DNA of 64,000 bases, taken from positions 1-64,000 of the forward strand of contig CAAERJ010000009.1 in the NCBI GenBank assembly GCA_900758375.1. Reading direction: 5' to 3'. Source of the DNA: an uncultured Collinsella sp. Lineage in GTDB: Bacteria; Actinomycetota; Coriobacteriia; Coriobacteriales; Coriobacteriaceae. The notes beneath the pieces are model-generated. The model was given only the letters and a program-made list of their open reading frames with translations, was not told the DNA's origin and did no database searches. The position numbers were made by a program, and so were the translations under genes. Positions 34,975 through 44,210 of this stretch are shown here, piece after piece (within the stretch, counting starts at the first letter, position 1; each line of letters begins with the position of its first letter).

Positions 34975-35122
34975 GTCAGCGAAAGCGCCCCTAGGCGAGC
35001 AAGGTGACGTTTAAGAGGAGGGAAGCGTACTTTGGGTACGCGACCGACGATTGAACGTCAGATTGCCGCTTAGGGGCGCTTGCAGCGTCGAGCCGTTACG
35101 CGGTTTGGTAAAACCGCGTAAC
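34975..35122 (+). repeat. 148-bp structured element, copy 2
   Basis: The element starts GTCAGCGAAAGCGCCCC and ends in hairpin GTTACGCGG-TTTGGTAAAA-CCGCGTAAC, one base from the LuxR stop at 35124. Compared with copies 1 and 3 the hairpin changes from CGGCG/CGCCG to CGCGG/CCGCG, keeping pairing. The conserved internal text GCGAGCAAGGTG and CAGATTGCCGC is present. Confidence 0.85.
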
Positions 35123-35123
35123 T

Positions 35124-36089
35124 TCATCGCTTCCAGAAGTGGAGGATGAGCGTGGTGCGATTTTGCTGCTCGGTTTTGACCAGGATGTTGTGGATGTGGG
35201 TCTTGACGGTGCCCACAGCAAGGAAGAGTTCGTCAGCGATCTCTTGGTTCGACTTGCCCAGTACGACCAGACGCATAACCTCGGTCTCGCGGTTGGAGAG
35301 CTTGTAGGCGTTGCGATAGAAGGGCATCTGCTCTTCGATGTGTCGATCAAGATCGCTGACGTTCTTTTCCTCGGGCGCCTCCTGCATGCGGATTGAAAGC
35401 ACGTGGTAGGAGTAGATAATCAACAGAATCGCAAAGTAGCACGCAAAGAAGTTCTCGCTAAAGTTGCGCTCGGACAGATATAGCTGCAGCCAAGAGGGTG
35501 CCAGACTCATGGGGATGACCAGGATGTTGTAGAAATCCTCGGCAACGATGCAACCGACCAGAATAGCGCCGATAATCAGGTGCTTTCGCTGGTTGTTGAC
35601 GCGTGCCTTCAGCTCAACCTTTGTACTCTTATGAGCCGTCCATAAGATATACAGTCCCACAAAGACAAGGAATGCCTGGCGTATCGTGTAGTAGATCCAC
35701 TGACGCATGGGGCCGGAGGGGACTGCGACGATAGCCAGCGACTCGCACAGCAAAAACGTTAAGACGGGGATAGCGAACTGCTTTTTAGAATGCTTATCGA
35801 GCAAGTCCATGGCAATCAGCCAAATAAAAGCCTGTGAAGCGGTCGCCACAAGGGTCCGCAACACAGGCATGGTAATTGAGTAATAGTCGCTGGCCGGAAA
35901 ACTCTCGTTTTGCAACGTGTATTCAAAAAAGAAGATCTCAGTCATTTCGATGGCGTAGCAAATAAAAACGCCACTGCCATAGATAAAGAAGCGTCGACGG
36001 GACGAGGCATAGGCGGCAAGCGAAAGCACTGCCGTCACAATGCAGATTACGAGTATCGCTTGGGTATAGAAGAACATGAGTGTGTCCAT
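35124..36089 (-). CDS. Membrane-anchored LuxR-type regulator
   Basis: The 321-aa protein has about seven hydrophobic helices in residues 1-235 and a LuxR helix-turn-helix at the C-terminus (LSNRETEVMRLVVLGKSN, then IADELFLAVGTVKTHIHN, about 262-310). There is no receiver or kinase domain, so the membrane part is presumably the sensor. Such proteins are frequent next to transporter genes in gut Coriobacteriia. It is divergent from putrescine carbamoyltransferase (36421), which suggests control of the agmatine genes. A paralog is at 42912. Confidence 0.86.
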   Translation of the reverse strand: MDTLMFFYTQAILVICIVTAVLSLAAYASSRRRFFIYGSGVFICYAIEMTEIFFFEYTLQNESFPASDYYSITMPVLRTLVATASQAFIWLIAMDLLDKHSKKQFAIPVLTFLLCESLAIVAVPSGPMRQWIYYTIRQAFLVFVGLYILWTAHKSTKVELKARVNNQRKHLIIGAILVGCIVAEDFYNILVIPMSLAPSWLQLYLSERNFSENFFACYFAILLIIYSYHVLSIRMQEAPEEKNVSDLDRHIEEQMPFYRNAYKLSNRETEVMRLVVLGKSNQEIADELFLAVGTVKTHIHNILVKTEQQNRTTLILHFWKR

Positions 36090-36420
36090 CTGTCACCGTC
36101 CTGTCTCATTTTGATCCCTTATGGAGCCCGCTATATCCCCCGGGTATACATGCCTCCGCCGGTCGTTCCATTGCGGATTAAACGCCAAGATACAGCATAG
36201 CCGTATACCGTTCGCGGTTCCAGACGGTAAACCCCCTGTAAACTCTTGACCTGCGGGTTTATATTGGATTAGAGAGGGTGTAACTCCGTGAACGGTCTTT
36301 AATCCCGAATAAACTAGGTAAAAATTGCATACGGGTGAATGATGGTCTTGTCAACACGAGGCGTGATGTTCGAGCGCCTCATAGTTAATAGTCGGCAAGA
36401 CCGGCGGAAAGGAAATCGAT
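36090..36420. promoter_or_regulatory. Divergent LuxR-ptcA control region
   Basis: The 331-bp gap holds CCGTATACCGTTCGCGGTT at 36201, which shares GTATACCGTT with the LuxR-aguA2 gap at 49950. A TTGACC-type -35 lies at about 36246. A single CCGTGAACGGT lies at 36285-36295 without a 21-bp partner. No gene is seen. Confidence 0.4.
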
Positions 36421-37494
36421 ATGGCACTGCCTAAGGATTTCATCGACACCAACGACTTCACCAAAGAGCAGATCCTGGCTATCGAGGATCTTGGCCTGGC
36501 AATGAAGAAGGCCATCAAGGTTGACGGTTATTATCCGCACCTGCTCCGTAACAAGAGCCTTGGCATGATCTTCCAGCAGGTCTCCACCCGCACCCGTCTT
36601 TCCTTCGAGACTGCTATGACCGACCTCGGCGGCCATGCTCAGTTCTATGGCCCTGGCACCATCCAGCTCGGCGGTCACGAGTCCCTGGGCGACACCGCTC
36701 GCGTTATGGGCTCGCTGCTCGATATCATGATGGCTCGCGTTGACCGTCACAAGGACGTCGTCGGCCTCGCCGAGGGCTCCGCTGTGCCCGTCATCAACGG
36801 CATGTCCGAGTTCAACCATCCCACGCAGGAGATGGGCGACCTCATGACCATGCTCGAGAACCTCCCCGAGGGCAAGAAGATCGAGGACTGCACCCTGGCC
36901 TTCATCGGCGACGCCACCCAGGTCTGCGTCTCCCTCATGTTCATCGCCTCCAAGGTCGGCATGAAGTTTGTCCAGTTTGGACCTAAGGGCCACCAGATTC
37001 CCGACGGCGGCCTGCACGTTGGCACCGTCGAGGAGCGCGCCGAGTTCGGCAAGCAGATGATGGCCATCGCCGAGGAGAACTGCAAGGTCTCCGGCGGCTC
37101 GGTTGTCATTTCCGACGACATCGAGTGCATCAAGGGCGCCGACTTCATCTACACCGACGTGTGGTATGGCCTGTACGACGAGGAGGTCTCGGGCGAGAAC
37201 TACATGGACGTGTTCTATCCCAAGTATCAGGTCACCATGGACATGATGAACTTCGCCGGCCCGAACTCCAAGTTCATGCACTGCCTGCCGGCCACCCGCA
37301 ATGAGGAGGTCGTCGACGAGGTCATGGACGATCCCGAGCGCTCCCTGTGCTGGGTCGAGGCCGAGAACCGCAAGCACTCCATCCGTGCTCTTCTTGCCGC
37401 CCTGGGCAAGCGCACTCCGCTCAACGACGAGGGTGTCGAGTACTCCGCCAAGGCTGAGCTCCACGCCGCTCTCGAGGCTCTCGAGCAGCTCTAA
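36421..37494 (+). CDS. ptcA: Putrescine carbamoyltransferase
   Basis: The 357-aa enzyme converts N-carbamoylputrescine and phosphate to putrescine and carbamoyl phosphate in the agmatine deiminase pathway. Carbamoyl-phosphate motif STRTR (about residue 53-57), FNHPTQE (about 136) and the ornithine/putrescine loop HCLPATRNEE (about 281) are present. HCLPATR and the long SLGMIFQQ…TRTR region match the putrescine enzyme rather than ornithine carbamoyltransferase, whose loop reads HCLPAFH. It is first in a run ptcA-antiporter-aguA-antiporter. No carbamate kinase is found nearby, so ATP recovery must rely on a gene elsewhere. Confidence 0.9.
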   Translation: MALPKDFIDTNDFTKEQILAIEDLGLAMKKAIKVDGYYPHLLRNKSLGMIFQQVSTRTRLSFETAMTDLGGHAQFYGPGTIQLGGHESLGDTARVMGSLLDIMMARVDRHKDVVGLAEGSAVPVINGMSEFNHPTQEMGDLMTMLENLPEGKKIEDCTLAFIGDATQVCVSLMFIASKVGMKFVQFGPKGHQIPDGGLHVGTVEERAEFGKQMMAIAEENCKVSGGSVVISDDIECIKGADFIYTDVWYGLYDEEVSGENYMDVFYPKYQVTMDMMNFAGPNSKFMHCLPATRNEEVVDEVMDDPERSLCWVEAENRKHSIRALLAALGKRTPLNDEGVEYSAKAELHAALEALEQL

Positions 37495-37627
37495 GCCTCA
37501 AGGCTTCTAAAAGCACGTTTGCGGGCGGCGGATGCTCGTCTCCTGCCGCCCGCTCACCGAGGCCCAAGCAATTGCCTTAATACCTTAGGGCCTCGGATCT
37601 GTCCAAGACTGAGCGAAGGAGCTCATC

Positions 37628-39067
37628 ATGAGTGACGGAAAGAAAAAGCTTTCCTTCCTGACGGTCATTTCGACTATCATCTGCGTCGTCTTCGTTTGCG
37701 AGGCCGCCGCTCCTGCTGCTGCCATTGGCAACCAGCAGTTCTTCTGGTGGATCTTCCTGATCCTGACCTTCCTGCTCCCTTACGGCATGGTCGTCGCCGA
37801 GCTCGGCACCACCTATGACGGCGAGGGCGGCATTTACGACTGGGTACGCGATGGCCTGGGCGACAAGTGGGGCGCCCGCATTTCGTACTACTACTGGGTC
37901 AACTACCCGCTGTGGATCGCCTCGCTGGCAACCATGTTCCCCGACATCCTGGGCATGGTCTTCGGCGTCGAGTTCAACCTAATCGCCAAGATGGGCATCG
38001 AGCTTGCCTTCGTGTGGATCGTGTATCTCATGGGTCGCTCCAAGGCGGCCGACTCCGAGTGGGTCCTCAACGGTGGCGCTATCATCAAGGTCGCCGTTGC
38101 CGTTATCGTCGGCGCTCTGGGCATCTGGTATGCCATGGAGAACGGTTTTGCGAACGACATGTCCGCCGCCACCTTCCTGCCCGAGCTCACCAACACCAAC
38201 GCTCTCGGCTACCTGTCCATCATCATCTTTAACTTCATGGGCTTCGAGGTCATCTGCACCATGACCGACGACATGGCCGATCCCGCTCGCGATATTCCCA
38301 AGGCTATCATTGTCGGTGGCGTGGCTATTGCCGTCATCTACCTGTTCGCTGGCTTCGGCATCGGCGCCGCTGTGCCGGCCGACTCCATCGACCCCGACTA
38401 CGGCATGATCGTCGCAGTCCAGACCATGGTGGGCGACTCCATGATCTTCAAGGTCATCTGCATCGCCTTCCTGATTACCCTGTTCGCCAACATGGCTGCT
38501 TGGTCCTTCGGCGTCAACTCCGTCGCTCGCTATGCTGCTGAGCACGGCAACATGCCCAAGGTCTTCGCCTCGATGATCTCCGAGGACGACATGCCCAACG
38601 GCGCCAACCTGGTCAACGCTGTCGTTGCCTCCCTGGTTCTCTGCCTGCAGCTCGTTCCCATCGACGCCATCTCCAACGGTGTCTTCTGGATGCTCTTCGG
38701 CACCTCCGTCGTCTTCCTGCTGCTCACCTACATCCCGATGTTCCCGGCATTCCTCAACCTTCGTAAGAACGACCCGAACCGTGAGCGCATCTTCACGTTC
38801 CCGTTTAAGGGCGCCATGATGAAGGTCATGCTGGCCATCCCCTGCATCGAGCTGGTTCTTGCCATCGTTGCAACGCTGGTACCGTTCTCCGCCGCTGAAA
38901 TTGGCGACAAGGTCCCGATGATCGTCATCTTCATCGTGCTCGTGCTCATCGGCGAGGTCGTCCGCGTCGTCAGCGCCAAGGGCCGCAAGGAAGAGTACAA
39001 GGGTCTGACCCCTGAGCTCGCAGCCCAGCGTCTCGCTGAGGAGGCCGCCGAGGCCGAGGAGAACTAG
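37628..39067 (+). CDS. aguD: APC-family agmatine/putrescine exchanger
   Basis: The 479-aa protein has about twelve transmembrane helices and the amino acid/polyamine antiporter fold. It begins SFLTVISTIICVVFVCEAAAPAAAIG and has YDWVRDGLG in the first loop region. It lies between putrescine carbamoyltransferase and agmatine deiminase and probably swaps external agmatine for internal putrescine. The C-terminus is an acidic/Ala tail. A closely related copy is at 41140. ACTGAGCGAAGGAGCTCATC precedes the ATG. A GC hairpin (about 37517-37551) separates it from ptcA without a U tract. Confidence 0.87.
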   Translation: MSDGKKKLSFLTVISTIICVVFVCEAAAPAAAIGNQQFFWWIFLILTFLLPYGMVVAELGTTYDGEGGIYDWVRDGLGDKWGARISYYYWVNYPLWIASLATMFPDILGMVFGVEFNLIAKMGIELAFVWIVYLMGRSKAADSEWVLNGGAIIKVAVAVIVGALGIWYAMENGFANDMSAATFLPELTNTNALGYLSIIIFNFMGFEVICTMTDDMADPARDIPKAIIVGGVAIAVIYLFAGFGIGAAVPADSIDPDYGMIVAVQTMVGDSMIFKVICIAFLITLFANMAAWSFGVNSVARYAAEHGNMPKVFASMISEDDMPNGANLVNAVVASLVLCLQLVPIDAISNGVFWMLFGTSVVFLLLTYIPMFPAFLNLRKNDPNRERIFTFPFKGAMMKVMLAIPCIELVLAIVATLVPFSAAEIGDKVPMIVIFIVLVLIGEVVRVVSAKGRKEEYKGLTPELAAQRLAEEAAEAEEN

Positions 39068-39434
39068 AGCACCCGGTTCTGGGGCTCCGACCCTCCTCGC
39101 GTACCAACGTGCGCTTCGTCGGGCTTGTCGCTCCCGACTCCGGGCACTCCGGCCTCTTCGGAGGCGTGTCCAAGCGACAGGTTTGCTAACCATTCCCTGG
39201 GGTGGGTGTGAGCTATTGCTCCGGTAACCACCGCCTACCCCAATCTCTCTTCCGTATCCTTCGTGCGTTTTGTCTCCGCGCACCAGGTTACGTCGTCGCT
39301 TGCCGGTGCGACTCCGTGAAAACCGGCGCCGGGCGCCCCGACCTTTGCCGGGGAACGGGCGCCTACCATCTCTTGGTTTTAGGCTGCGGGTAACCCGCCC
39401 GCGGCAAACGATCGTTCGATTTGGAGGAAATCTT
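39068..39434. other. Untranslated gap between aguD1 and aguA1
   Basis: No convincing gene. The 367 bp contain a GC-rich hairpin near 39329-39364 (GGGCGCCCC with CGGGGAACGGGCGCC). It may be a leader for aguA; no known riboswitch fold was recognised. Confidence 0.4.
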
Positions 39435-40640
39435 ATGCGTACGATCACCGAGTCCGAGTCCACCCCCAAGGCCGACGGCTTCTTCATGCCCGCCGAGTTC
39501 GCCCCGCAGGATCGCGTGTGGATGGGCTGGCCCCACCGCACCGACACCTGGGCCCACGGCGCCAAGCCTGCTCAGAAGCAGTATGCCGCCATCGCCCGCG
39601 CCATCTCCGAGTTCACCCCGGTCTATATGTGCGCCAACCAGGTCGACTATGCCAACTGCAAGGCCGTCTTCGAGAACGACGAGAACGTCACCGTCATCGA
39701 GATGACCACCGACGACGCCTGGTTCCGCGACACCGCCGCCACCTACGTCATCAACGGCAAGGGCGAGAAGCGCGCCAACCACTGGCACTTCAACGCCTAC
39801 GGCGGCCTCGTTGACGGCCTCTATTTCCCGTGGGACAAGGACGAGCAGATCGCCCTTAAGATGGCTGAGCTCTCCGGCTGCCGTCGCTATCGTCCCGACG
39901 ACATGATCCTCGAGGGCGGCTCCATCACCGTCGACGGCGAGGGCACCCTTGTCGTTACCGACCAGTGCCTGCTTTCCCCGGGCCGCACCTGCTCTGCGGT
40001 TCTGGAGGAGGAAGAGGATCCCGAGTCCATCTGGCCCAAGTACCACAAGAAGTTCGAGCCCTGGAGCGAGGAGCTTCGCGAGTACATGAACGAGCACCTC
40101 AAGGATTACCTGGGTGTCGAGAAGGTCATCTGGGTCAAGGAGGGCATCGACCCCGAGGAGACCAACGGCCACATCGATGACGTCGCTACGTTCATCGCCC
40201 CGGGCGTCATGGCCTGCATCTGGACCGACGATCCCGAGTACCCGTTCTATGATCAGTGCCACGCTGCCTACGAGACCCTCTCCAACGCCGTTGACGCCAA
40301 GGGCCGCAAACTGAAGGTCTACAAGCTCTGCATGCCCGTGAACCCGCTGTTTATGGACCAGGCTTCCTGCGACACCATCGACGCCGACGAGAACGCCGAG
40401 CCGCGCGTTCCCGACGAGCCGCTGATTGCTTCCTACATGAACTACCTGGTCACCAACCACGGCGTTATCGTCCCGCAGTACGGCGACGAGAACGACCAGC
40501 TGGCCGTTGACACGCTCCAGAAGATTTATGACGAGGTCTGGGGCGAGGGCGTCTACAAGTGCGTTGGCGTTCAGTCCGAGCAGGTCGTCTTCGGCGGCGG
40601 CAATATCCACTGCATTACGCAGCAGGAGCCGTCGGCTTAA
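39435..40640 (+). CDS. aguA: Agmatine deiminase (copy 1)
   Basis: The 401-aa enzyme hydrolyses agmatine to N-carbamoylputrescine and ammonia. It has the agmatine deiminase N-terminus MRTITESESTPKADGFFMPAEF, WMGWPHRTDTW, the catalytic-site histidine segment ETNGHIDDVA, and the catalytic cysteine C393 in GGGNIHCITQQ. Compared with copy 2 it has an extra acidic segment EEEDPESIWPK. TTGGAGGAAATCTT gives a strong start at 39435. It feeds carbamoylputrescine to the enzyme at 36421. Confidence 0.95.
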   Translation: MRTITESESTPKADGFFMPAEFAPQDRVWMGWPHRTDTWAHGAKPAQKQYAAIARAISEFTPVYMCANQVDYANCKAVFENDENVTVIEMTTDDAWFRDTAATYVINGKGEKRANHWHFNAYGGLVDGLYFPWDKDEQIALKMAELSGCRRYRPDDMILEGGSITVDGEGTLVVTDQCLLSPGRTCSAVLEEEEDPESIWPKYHKKFEPWSEELREYMNEHLKDYLGVEKVIWVKEGIDPEETNGHIDDVATFIAPGVMACIWTDDPEYPFYDQCHAAYETLSNAVDAKGRKLKVYKLCMPVNPLFMDQASCDTIDADENAEPRVPDEPLIASYMNYLVTNHGVIVPQYGDENDQLAVDTLQKIYDEVWGEGVYKCVGVQSEQVVFGGGNIHCITQQEPSA

Positions 40641-40743
40641 TCGTCTGGCTTCCTGAGGCACGGCACCTTCCCGTTCATTCGTCGCTTGCGTACCGAAGTA
40701 CGCGGCGCTCCTCTTTCACGGGAATCTGCCGCACCTCAGAAAC

Positions 40744-40832
40744 CCAGCCGGTCAAGCGAACAGGGCTACCTGATTGATCGGCTGGCTTTTCTTTGGGCAC
40801 TCCGTTGCCTCCACATCGGAGTGCCCTTTTTC
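40744..40832 (+). terminator. Tandem terminators after aguA1
   Basis: CCAGCCGGTCAA / TTGATCGGCTGG then CTTTTC (40744-40793) is followed by GGGCACTCCG / CGGAGTGCCC then TTTTTC (40795-40832). Confidence 0.85.
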
Positions 40833-40836
40833 TTTG

Positions 40837-40919
40837 ATTGAATACGCGTCTGATCTGGGATTTATTGCGGGTTAGGCCAATTGTTCGCTTGAATTTCCCA
40901 GGTCAGACGCGTATTCAAT
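40837..40919. repeat. 24-bp-arm palindrome
   Basis: Arms 40837-40860 and 40896-40919 (ATTGAATACGCGTCTG…) are complementary at 23 of 24 positions; the exception is a G-T pair. The loop is 35 nt. It lies between the aguA1 terminators and the second antiporter gene. The rest of 40920-41139 shows no clear feature. Confidence 0.85.
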
Positions 40920-41139
40920 TGCTGATAGTTTCCGGTTGCGAGCGCGACCGTTTTGATCGGAGTATCTATGTACCAGCGTATCGTTATCTACACGCGCCTG
41001 TTCCGCGAGCGTTGGTCCAACAATTGCATCCTCTCTTCTCTTTGGGATGGCACCTGCACCGGTGACGCGGCCTGCAACCCTACCTTGGGCTGCGCCTTCG
41101 GTACAGATGCCATCCTTTTTGCTGTAGGGGGAGCGTGCC

Positions 41140-42531
41140 ATGGTAGGTAAAAAGTTCTCCCTGTTCGAGGTCATCCTCTCGGTTATCTGCGTTGTCTTTA
41201 CCATCGAGGCGGCTGCTCCGGCGTCTGCCATGGGTAACGTGCAGTTCTTCTGGTGGATCTTCCTCATCATTACGTTTTTGCTTCCCTATGGCCTGGTGGT
41301 GGCCGAGCTCGGTACGGCGTTCGATTCCGAGGGCGGCCTGTACGATTGGGTTCGCCTGGGCTTGGGCGACCGTTGGGGCGCCCGTTGCTCCTGGTGCTAC
41401 TGGGTCAACTTTCCACTGTGGGTGGCAAGTATCGCCTGTATGTTCCCCAGTGTCATCAATGCGGTATGGGGCATCGAGTTTTCGCTCGGGGTTCGAATTG
41501 CCATCGAGCTTGCCTTTGTGTGGGGCGTCACGGTCATGGCGATGCACCCGGTGGCCGAGGCCGATTGGGTCATGGACGGCGGTGCCGTCATCAAGGTGCT
41601 CATTACCGCCGTGGTGGGAATCGTCGGCATCTGGTTTGCCTGCAATAACGGCTTTGCCAACGATATGTCGTTTAAGACCTTCATTCCAGATTTGGGCGAC
41701 ACCAATTCGTTGACGTACCTATCGATTATCCTGTTCAACTTTATGGGCTTCGAAGTGGTCGCGACCTTTGCCAGCACGATGAAAAACCCATCGCGCGATA
41801 TCCCCAAGGCGGTCATTGCCGGTGGCGTGGCCATTGCGGCGATCTACATCATTTGCGGTATCGGCATTGGAGCTGCGGTTCCTACCGAGCAGCTTTCGCT
41901 CGATTCGGGCATTGTGGACGCGGTCGCCGCCATGTTGGGGCGCAGCCATCCGCTGACGATGGTCGTGGGCGTGGCCTTTTTGGTGACGCTGTTCGCCAAC
42001 ATGATCTGCTGGAGCTTTGGCGTTAACAACGTGGCGAGCTATGCCGCGCGCCATGGCAACATGCCGCGTCCCTTTGCGCTGGTGTCCAAGAAGACCGGCA
42101 TGCCCAATGGCTCGGCAATCATTAACGGTTGCTTTGCCAGCCTGGTACTACTGCTCCAGATCCCGCTGGGCGAGGGCTCCGACGTCTTTTGGGTTTTCTT
42201 CTCGATGAACGTCGTCTTCCTGCTTATGAGCTATATCCCGATGTTCCCAGCGTTTTGGCGCCTGCGCAAATATGACGATCGCCCGCGCGTGTTCCGCGCG
42301 CCCTTCGAGGGCAAGGTGCTTGCGGTGGCACTTGCGATTCCCGTGGTGGAGCTTGTGCTTTCGATTGTCGCTACGATTGTGCCGCTCAACGGCTCGTCCG
42401 CCGAAATGACAAAGTTGCCCATTCTCATGGGTGTAGTGATCGCCGTGTTGCTGGGCGAGGTTTCGCGCCTCATATCGCGCCGCGGCCGCAGCGTCGACAA
42501 TCCCGGCGTTGGCGTGTATAGAAAACGCTAA
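41140..42531 (+). CDS. aguD: APC-family agmatine/putrescine exchanger, second copy
   Basis: The 463-aa, about twelve-helix transporter is a paralog of the one at 37628: the N-terminus FSLFEVILSVICVVFTIEAAAPASAMG aligns residue by residue. It lacks the acidic C-terminal tail of copy 1 and ends in a basic segment. TAGGGGGAGCGTGCC precedes the ATG. It follows aguA1 after two terminators, so it probably has its own promoter. It may carry agmatine, putrescine or a related amine. Confidence 0.86.
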   Translation: MVGKKFSLFEVILSVICVVFTIEAAAPASAMGNVQFFWWIFLIITFLLPYGLVVAELGTAFDSEGGLYDWVRLGLGDRWGARCSWCYWVNFPLWVASIACMFPSVINAVWGIEFSLGVRIAIELAFVWGVTVMAMHPVAEADWVMDGGAVIKVLITAVVGIVGIWFACNNGFANDMSFKTFIPDLGDTNSLTYLSIILFNFMGFEVVATFASTMKNPSRDIPKAVIAGGVAIAAIYIICGIGIGAAVPTEQLSLDSGIVDAVAAMLGRSHPLTMVVGVAFLVTLFANMICWSFGVNNVASYAARHGNMPRPFALVSKKTGMPNGSAIINGCFASLVLLLQIPLGEGSDVFWVFFSMNVVFLLMSYIPMFPAFWRLRKYDDRPRVFRAPFEGKVLAVALAIPVVELVLSIVATIVPLNGSSAEMTKLPILMGVVIAVLLGEVSRLISRRGRSVDNPGVGVYRKR

Positions 42532-42630
42532 CCGTGAAGGGCTTTGTCCACCGACACGGGACTAAAACCAGGGTTGCTTCCAAGTTAACAAATCGCTGCG
42601 AGGATTACTGCGGCAATCGTGAAGGTTATG

Positions 42631-42822
42631 CTAACGGTTGCGCTGGTCGAATGAAGAGGAGAGCTTAGGCGCAAAGTAGGGGACGTGTCCCAGGTAAGGG
42701 CAGCTGTCGTTGCGCTCATCAACGATGCAAGGAACGTCATCGTAGGTCATGGTCGAACCGATCTTGGCGATGGCCTTGGCGGCAGGCGCGACAATAATCT
42801 TGAGCGGTGTAATCGGCGCCAT
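42631..42822 (-). CDS. Small conserved-looking protein, unknown
   Basis: This 63-aa protein has a very good ribosome site, AAGGAG 5 bp before ATG 42822. It reads KIIVAPAAKAIAKIGSTMTY, then DERNDSCPYLGHVPYF, with one cysteine and several aromatic residues in the second half; no domain is recognised. It is divergent from the LuxR gene at 42912 (89 bp) and convergent with the antiporter. It could be a target or partner of that regulator. Confidence 0.55.
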   Translation of the reverse strand: MAPITPLKIIVAPAAKAIAKIGSTMTYDDVPCIVDERNDSCPYLGHVPYFAPKLSSSFDQRNR

Positions 42823-42911
42823 GGCATCTCCTTTCGATCTTGGTATTCGTCGATGTTTCTACCATAACCGTAATGCGGAATCAAGCTGGTTGTGCGCGGA
42901 ATGAGGGTAGT

Positions 42912-43904
42912 ATGAGCTTCGCATTCTTTATCTACACGATTCTTGTCATGGGCATTGGATTGGTAACGGCATCAACTGCACTCGTAATATGGCTCATGAC
43001 TCGTCGACGCGATTGTTTGGTGGCGGCCGCGGGCTTCCTTCTCTATGTCTTCGATATGTCGGTGATCTTCTTTGATGAGTACAACCGGCTCAAATATGAC
43101 TATTTGGTGACGTTTAATGAGCCGCTTCAACATCCGTTACTGCGCTGCGCGCTGGGCGTGGCGATTCTTGCGTGCGTATGGCTTTGGGTAACGTTTCGCT
43201 TACACGATGAGGTAACCGTTAAGCGTGTTGCCGCATATGTCGTACCGATCGCCGTGCTTCAGCTTGCTCTGGTACCTCGTACTGGCTTTGCGAGCCAGAT
43301 TCAGCAATATCTTTTTTGGCTTGCGCGCGATTTGGGAATGGCATTCTGCTTGGTATATGCTTACGCCCGCTATCGCAAGACGGAGAATAGGGCTGAGCGG
43401 CTCGATCTTGAGCGCTCTCGGACGTTCTTTCGCATAGCCTGCGTGCTTACCGTGATGGTGGTTATCGAGGATACCTATATGATCCTATTCTGCACGCCTG
43501 ACGTTGACAACGTGATAGTGAGCGCCTTTTTATGGTATCTGGGCGAGCGGAATATCTCAGAGAATTTATTGTTTGTGGCTGCAGCCGTTCAGCTATTTAA
43601 ACAGTTCAGCCATATCTTACGTGTGTTCTCGCGTCACCCTCGTGCCGATGAAGAGGTAGCGACAGAGCGCCGTGATGCACGGGAGGACCTTGTCTCGCGT
43701 GTTGTGATTTTCTCGGACGAGCATGGGCTTTCAAAGCGCGAACAGGAAGTGCTTACACTCGTATTGCGTGGACTCGATGTCCAAAATATTGCTAATGAAC
43801 TTGTGATTAGTCCGGGTACCGTCAAGGCTCACCTGCATCGCATCTATGTAAAGAGCGAAGTCAAGGCGCGTGACGACTTGATTGAGGCATTCTGGCGCTC
43901 GTGA
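42912..43904 (+). CDS. Membrane-anchored LuxR-type regulator, second copy
   Basis: The 330-aa protein has about seven hydrophobic helices in residues 1-240 and a C-terminal LuxR helix-turn-helix (LSKREQEVLTLVLRGLDV, then IANELVISPGTVKAHLHR). It shares the plan and parts of the membrane domain (LGERNISEN against LSERNFSEN) with the regulator at 35124. ATG 42912 follows GAATGAGGG; an upstream start at 42840 is unsupported. It is followed by an amidohydrolase-MATE pair and may regulate it, or the antiporter before it. Confidence 0.86.
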   Translation: MSFAFFIYTILVMGIGLVTASTALVIWLMTRRRDCLVAAAGFLLYVFDMSVIFFDEYNRLKYDYLVTFNEPLQHPLLRCALGVAILACVWLWVTFRLHDEVTVKRVAAYVVPIAVLQLALVPRTGFASQIQQYLFWLARDLGMAFCLVYAYARYRKTENRAERLDLERSRTFFRIACVLTVMVVIEDTYMILFCTPDVDNVIVSAFLWYLGERNISENLLFVAAAVQLFKQFSHILRVFSRHPRADEEVATERRDAREDLVSRVVIFSDEHGLSKREQEVLTLVLRGLDVQNIANELVISPGTVKAHLHRIYVKSEVKARDDLIEAFWRS

Positions 43905-44210
43905 GGCTGGAGTGGTCCGGCTGACGGTGTATCGCAGACTGCTCGGCGTAAAGAAGCGACAATTAACTTAGACAATAAAATACCTGTTCAGACGTGTAAA
44001 CCTGCTTAATCCGTCCGTTCGCTCGGTTCCATCTTGGCAGCTTGTGCTGGAGGTGCGTCAATGGGTGTTGACGCGGGGCGTAGGGCGCTGGACAGACGCC
44101 CAATTGCCTGTAGGCACGTGTCACGAGGGGGCGGCAAATGCTCCCTCACCGATTGGGCGCGCCGTATCGTGGCGCTTATCCATTGTCCTGTAACGTCTGA
44201 GGAGGCTCAT
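43905..44210. other. Gap before the amidohydrolase gene
   Basis: No gene. CACCGATTGGGCGCG and CAATTGCC words surround the region 44097-44163. An A/T-rich promoter-like stretch lies at 43960-43985 (TTAACTTAGACAATAAAATA). Confidence 0.3.

Noticed and set aside
36285..36295. CCGTGAACGGT before putrescine carbamoyltransferase as a member of the 21-bp repeat set
   Set aside because: No partner lies 21 bp on either side, so it is treated as a single chance or weak site. The same applies to the one at 59531.
39301..39434. Guanidine-type riboswitch before aguA1
   Set aside because: The GC-rich hairpins lack the conserved motifs of the guanidine riboswitch classes as far as I can see by eye.
37979..39565. 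528-aa minus-strand frame opposite the first antiporter gene
   Set aside because: It is acidic and His/Gly-rich with no domain, and is the complement of a clear membrane-protein gene.
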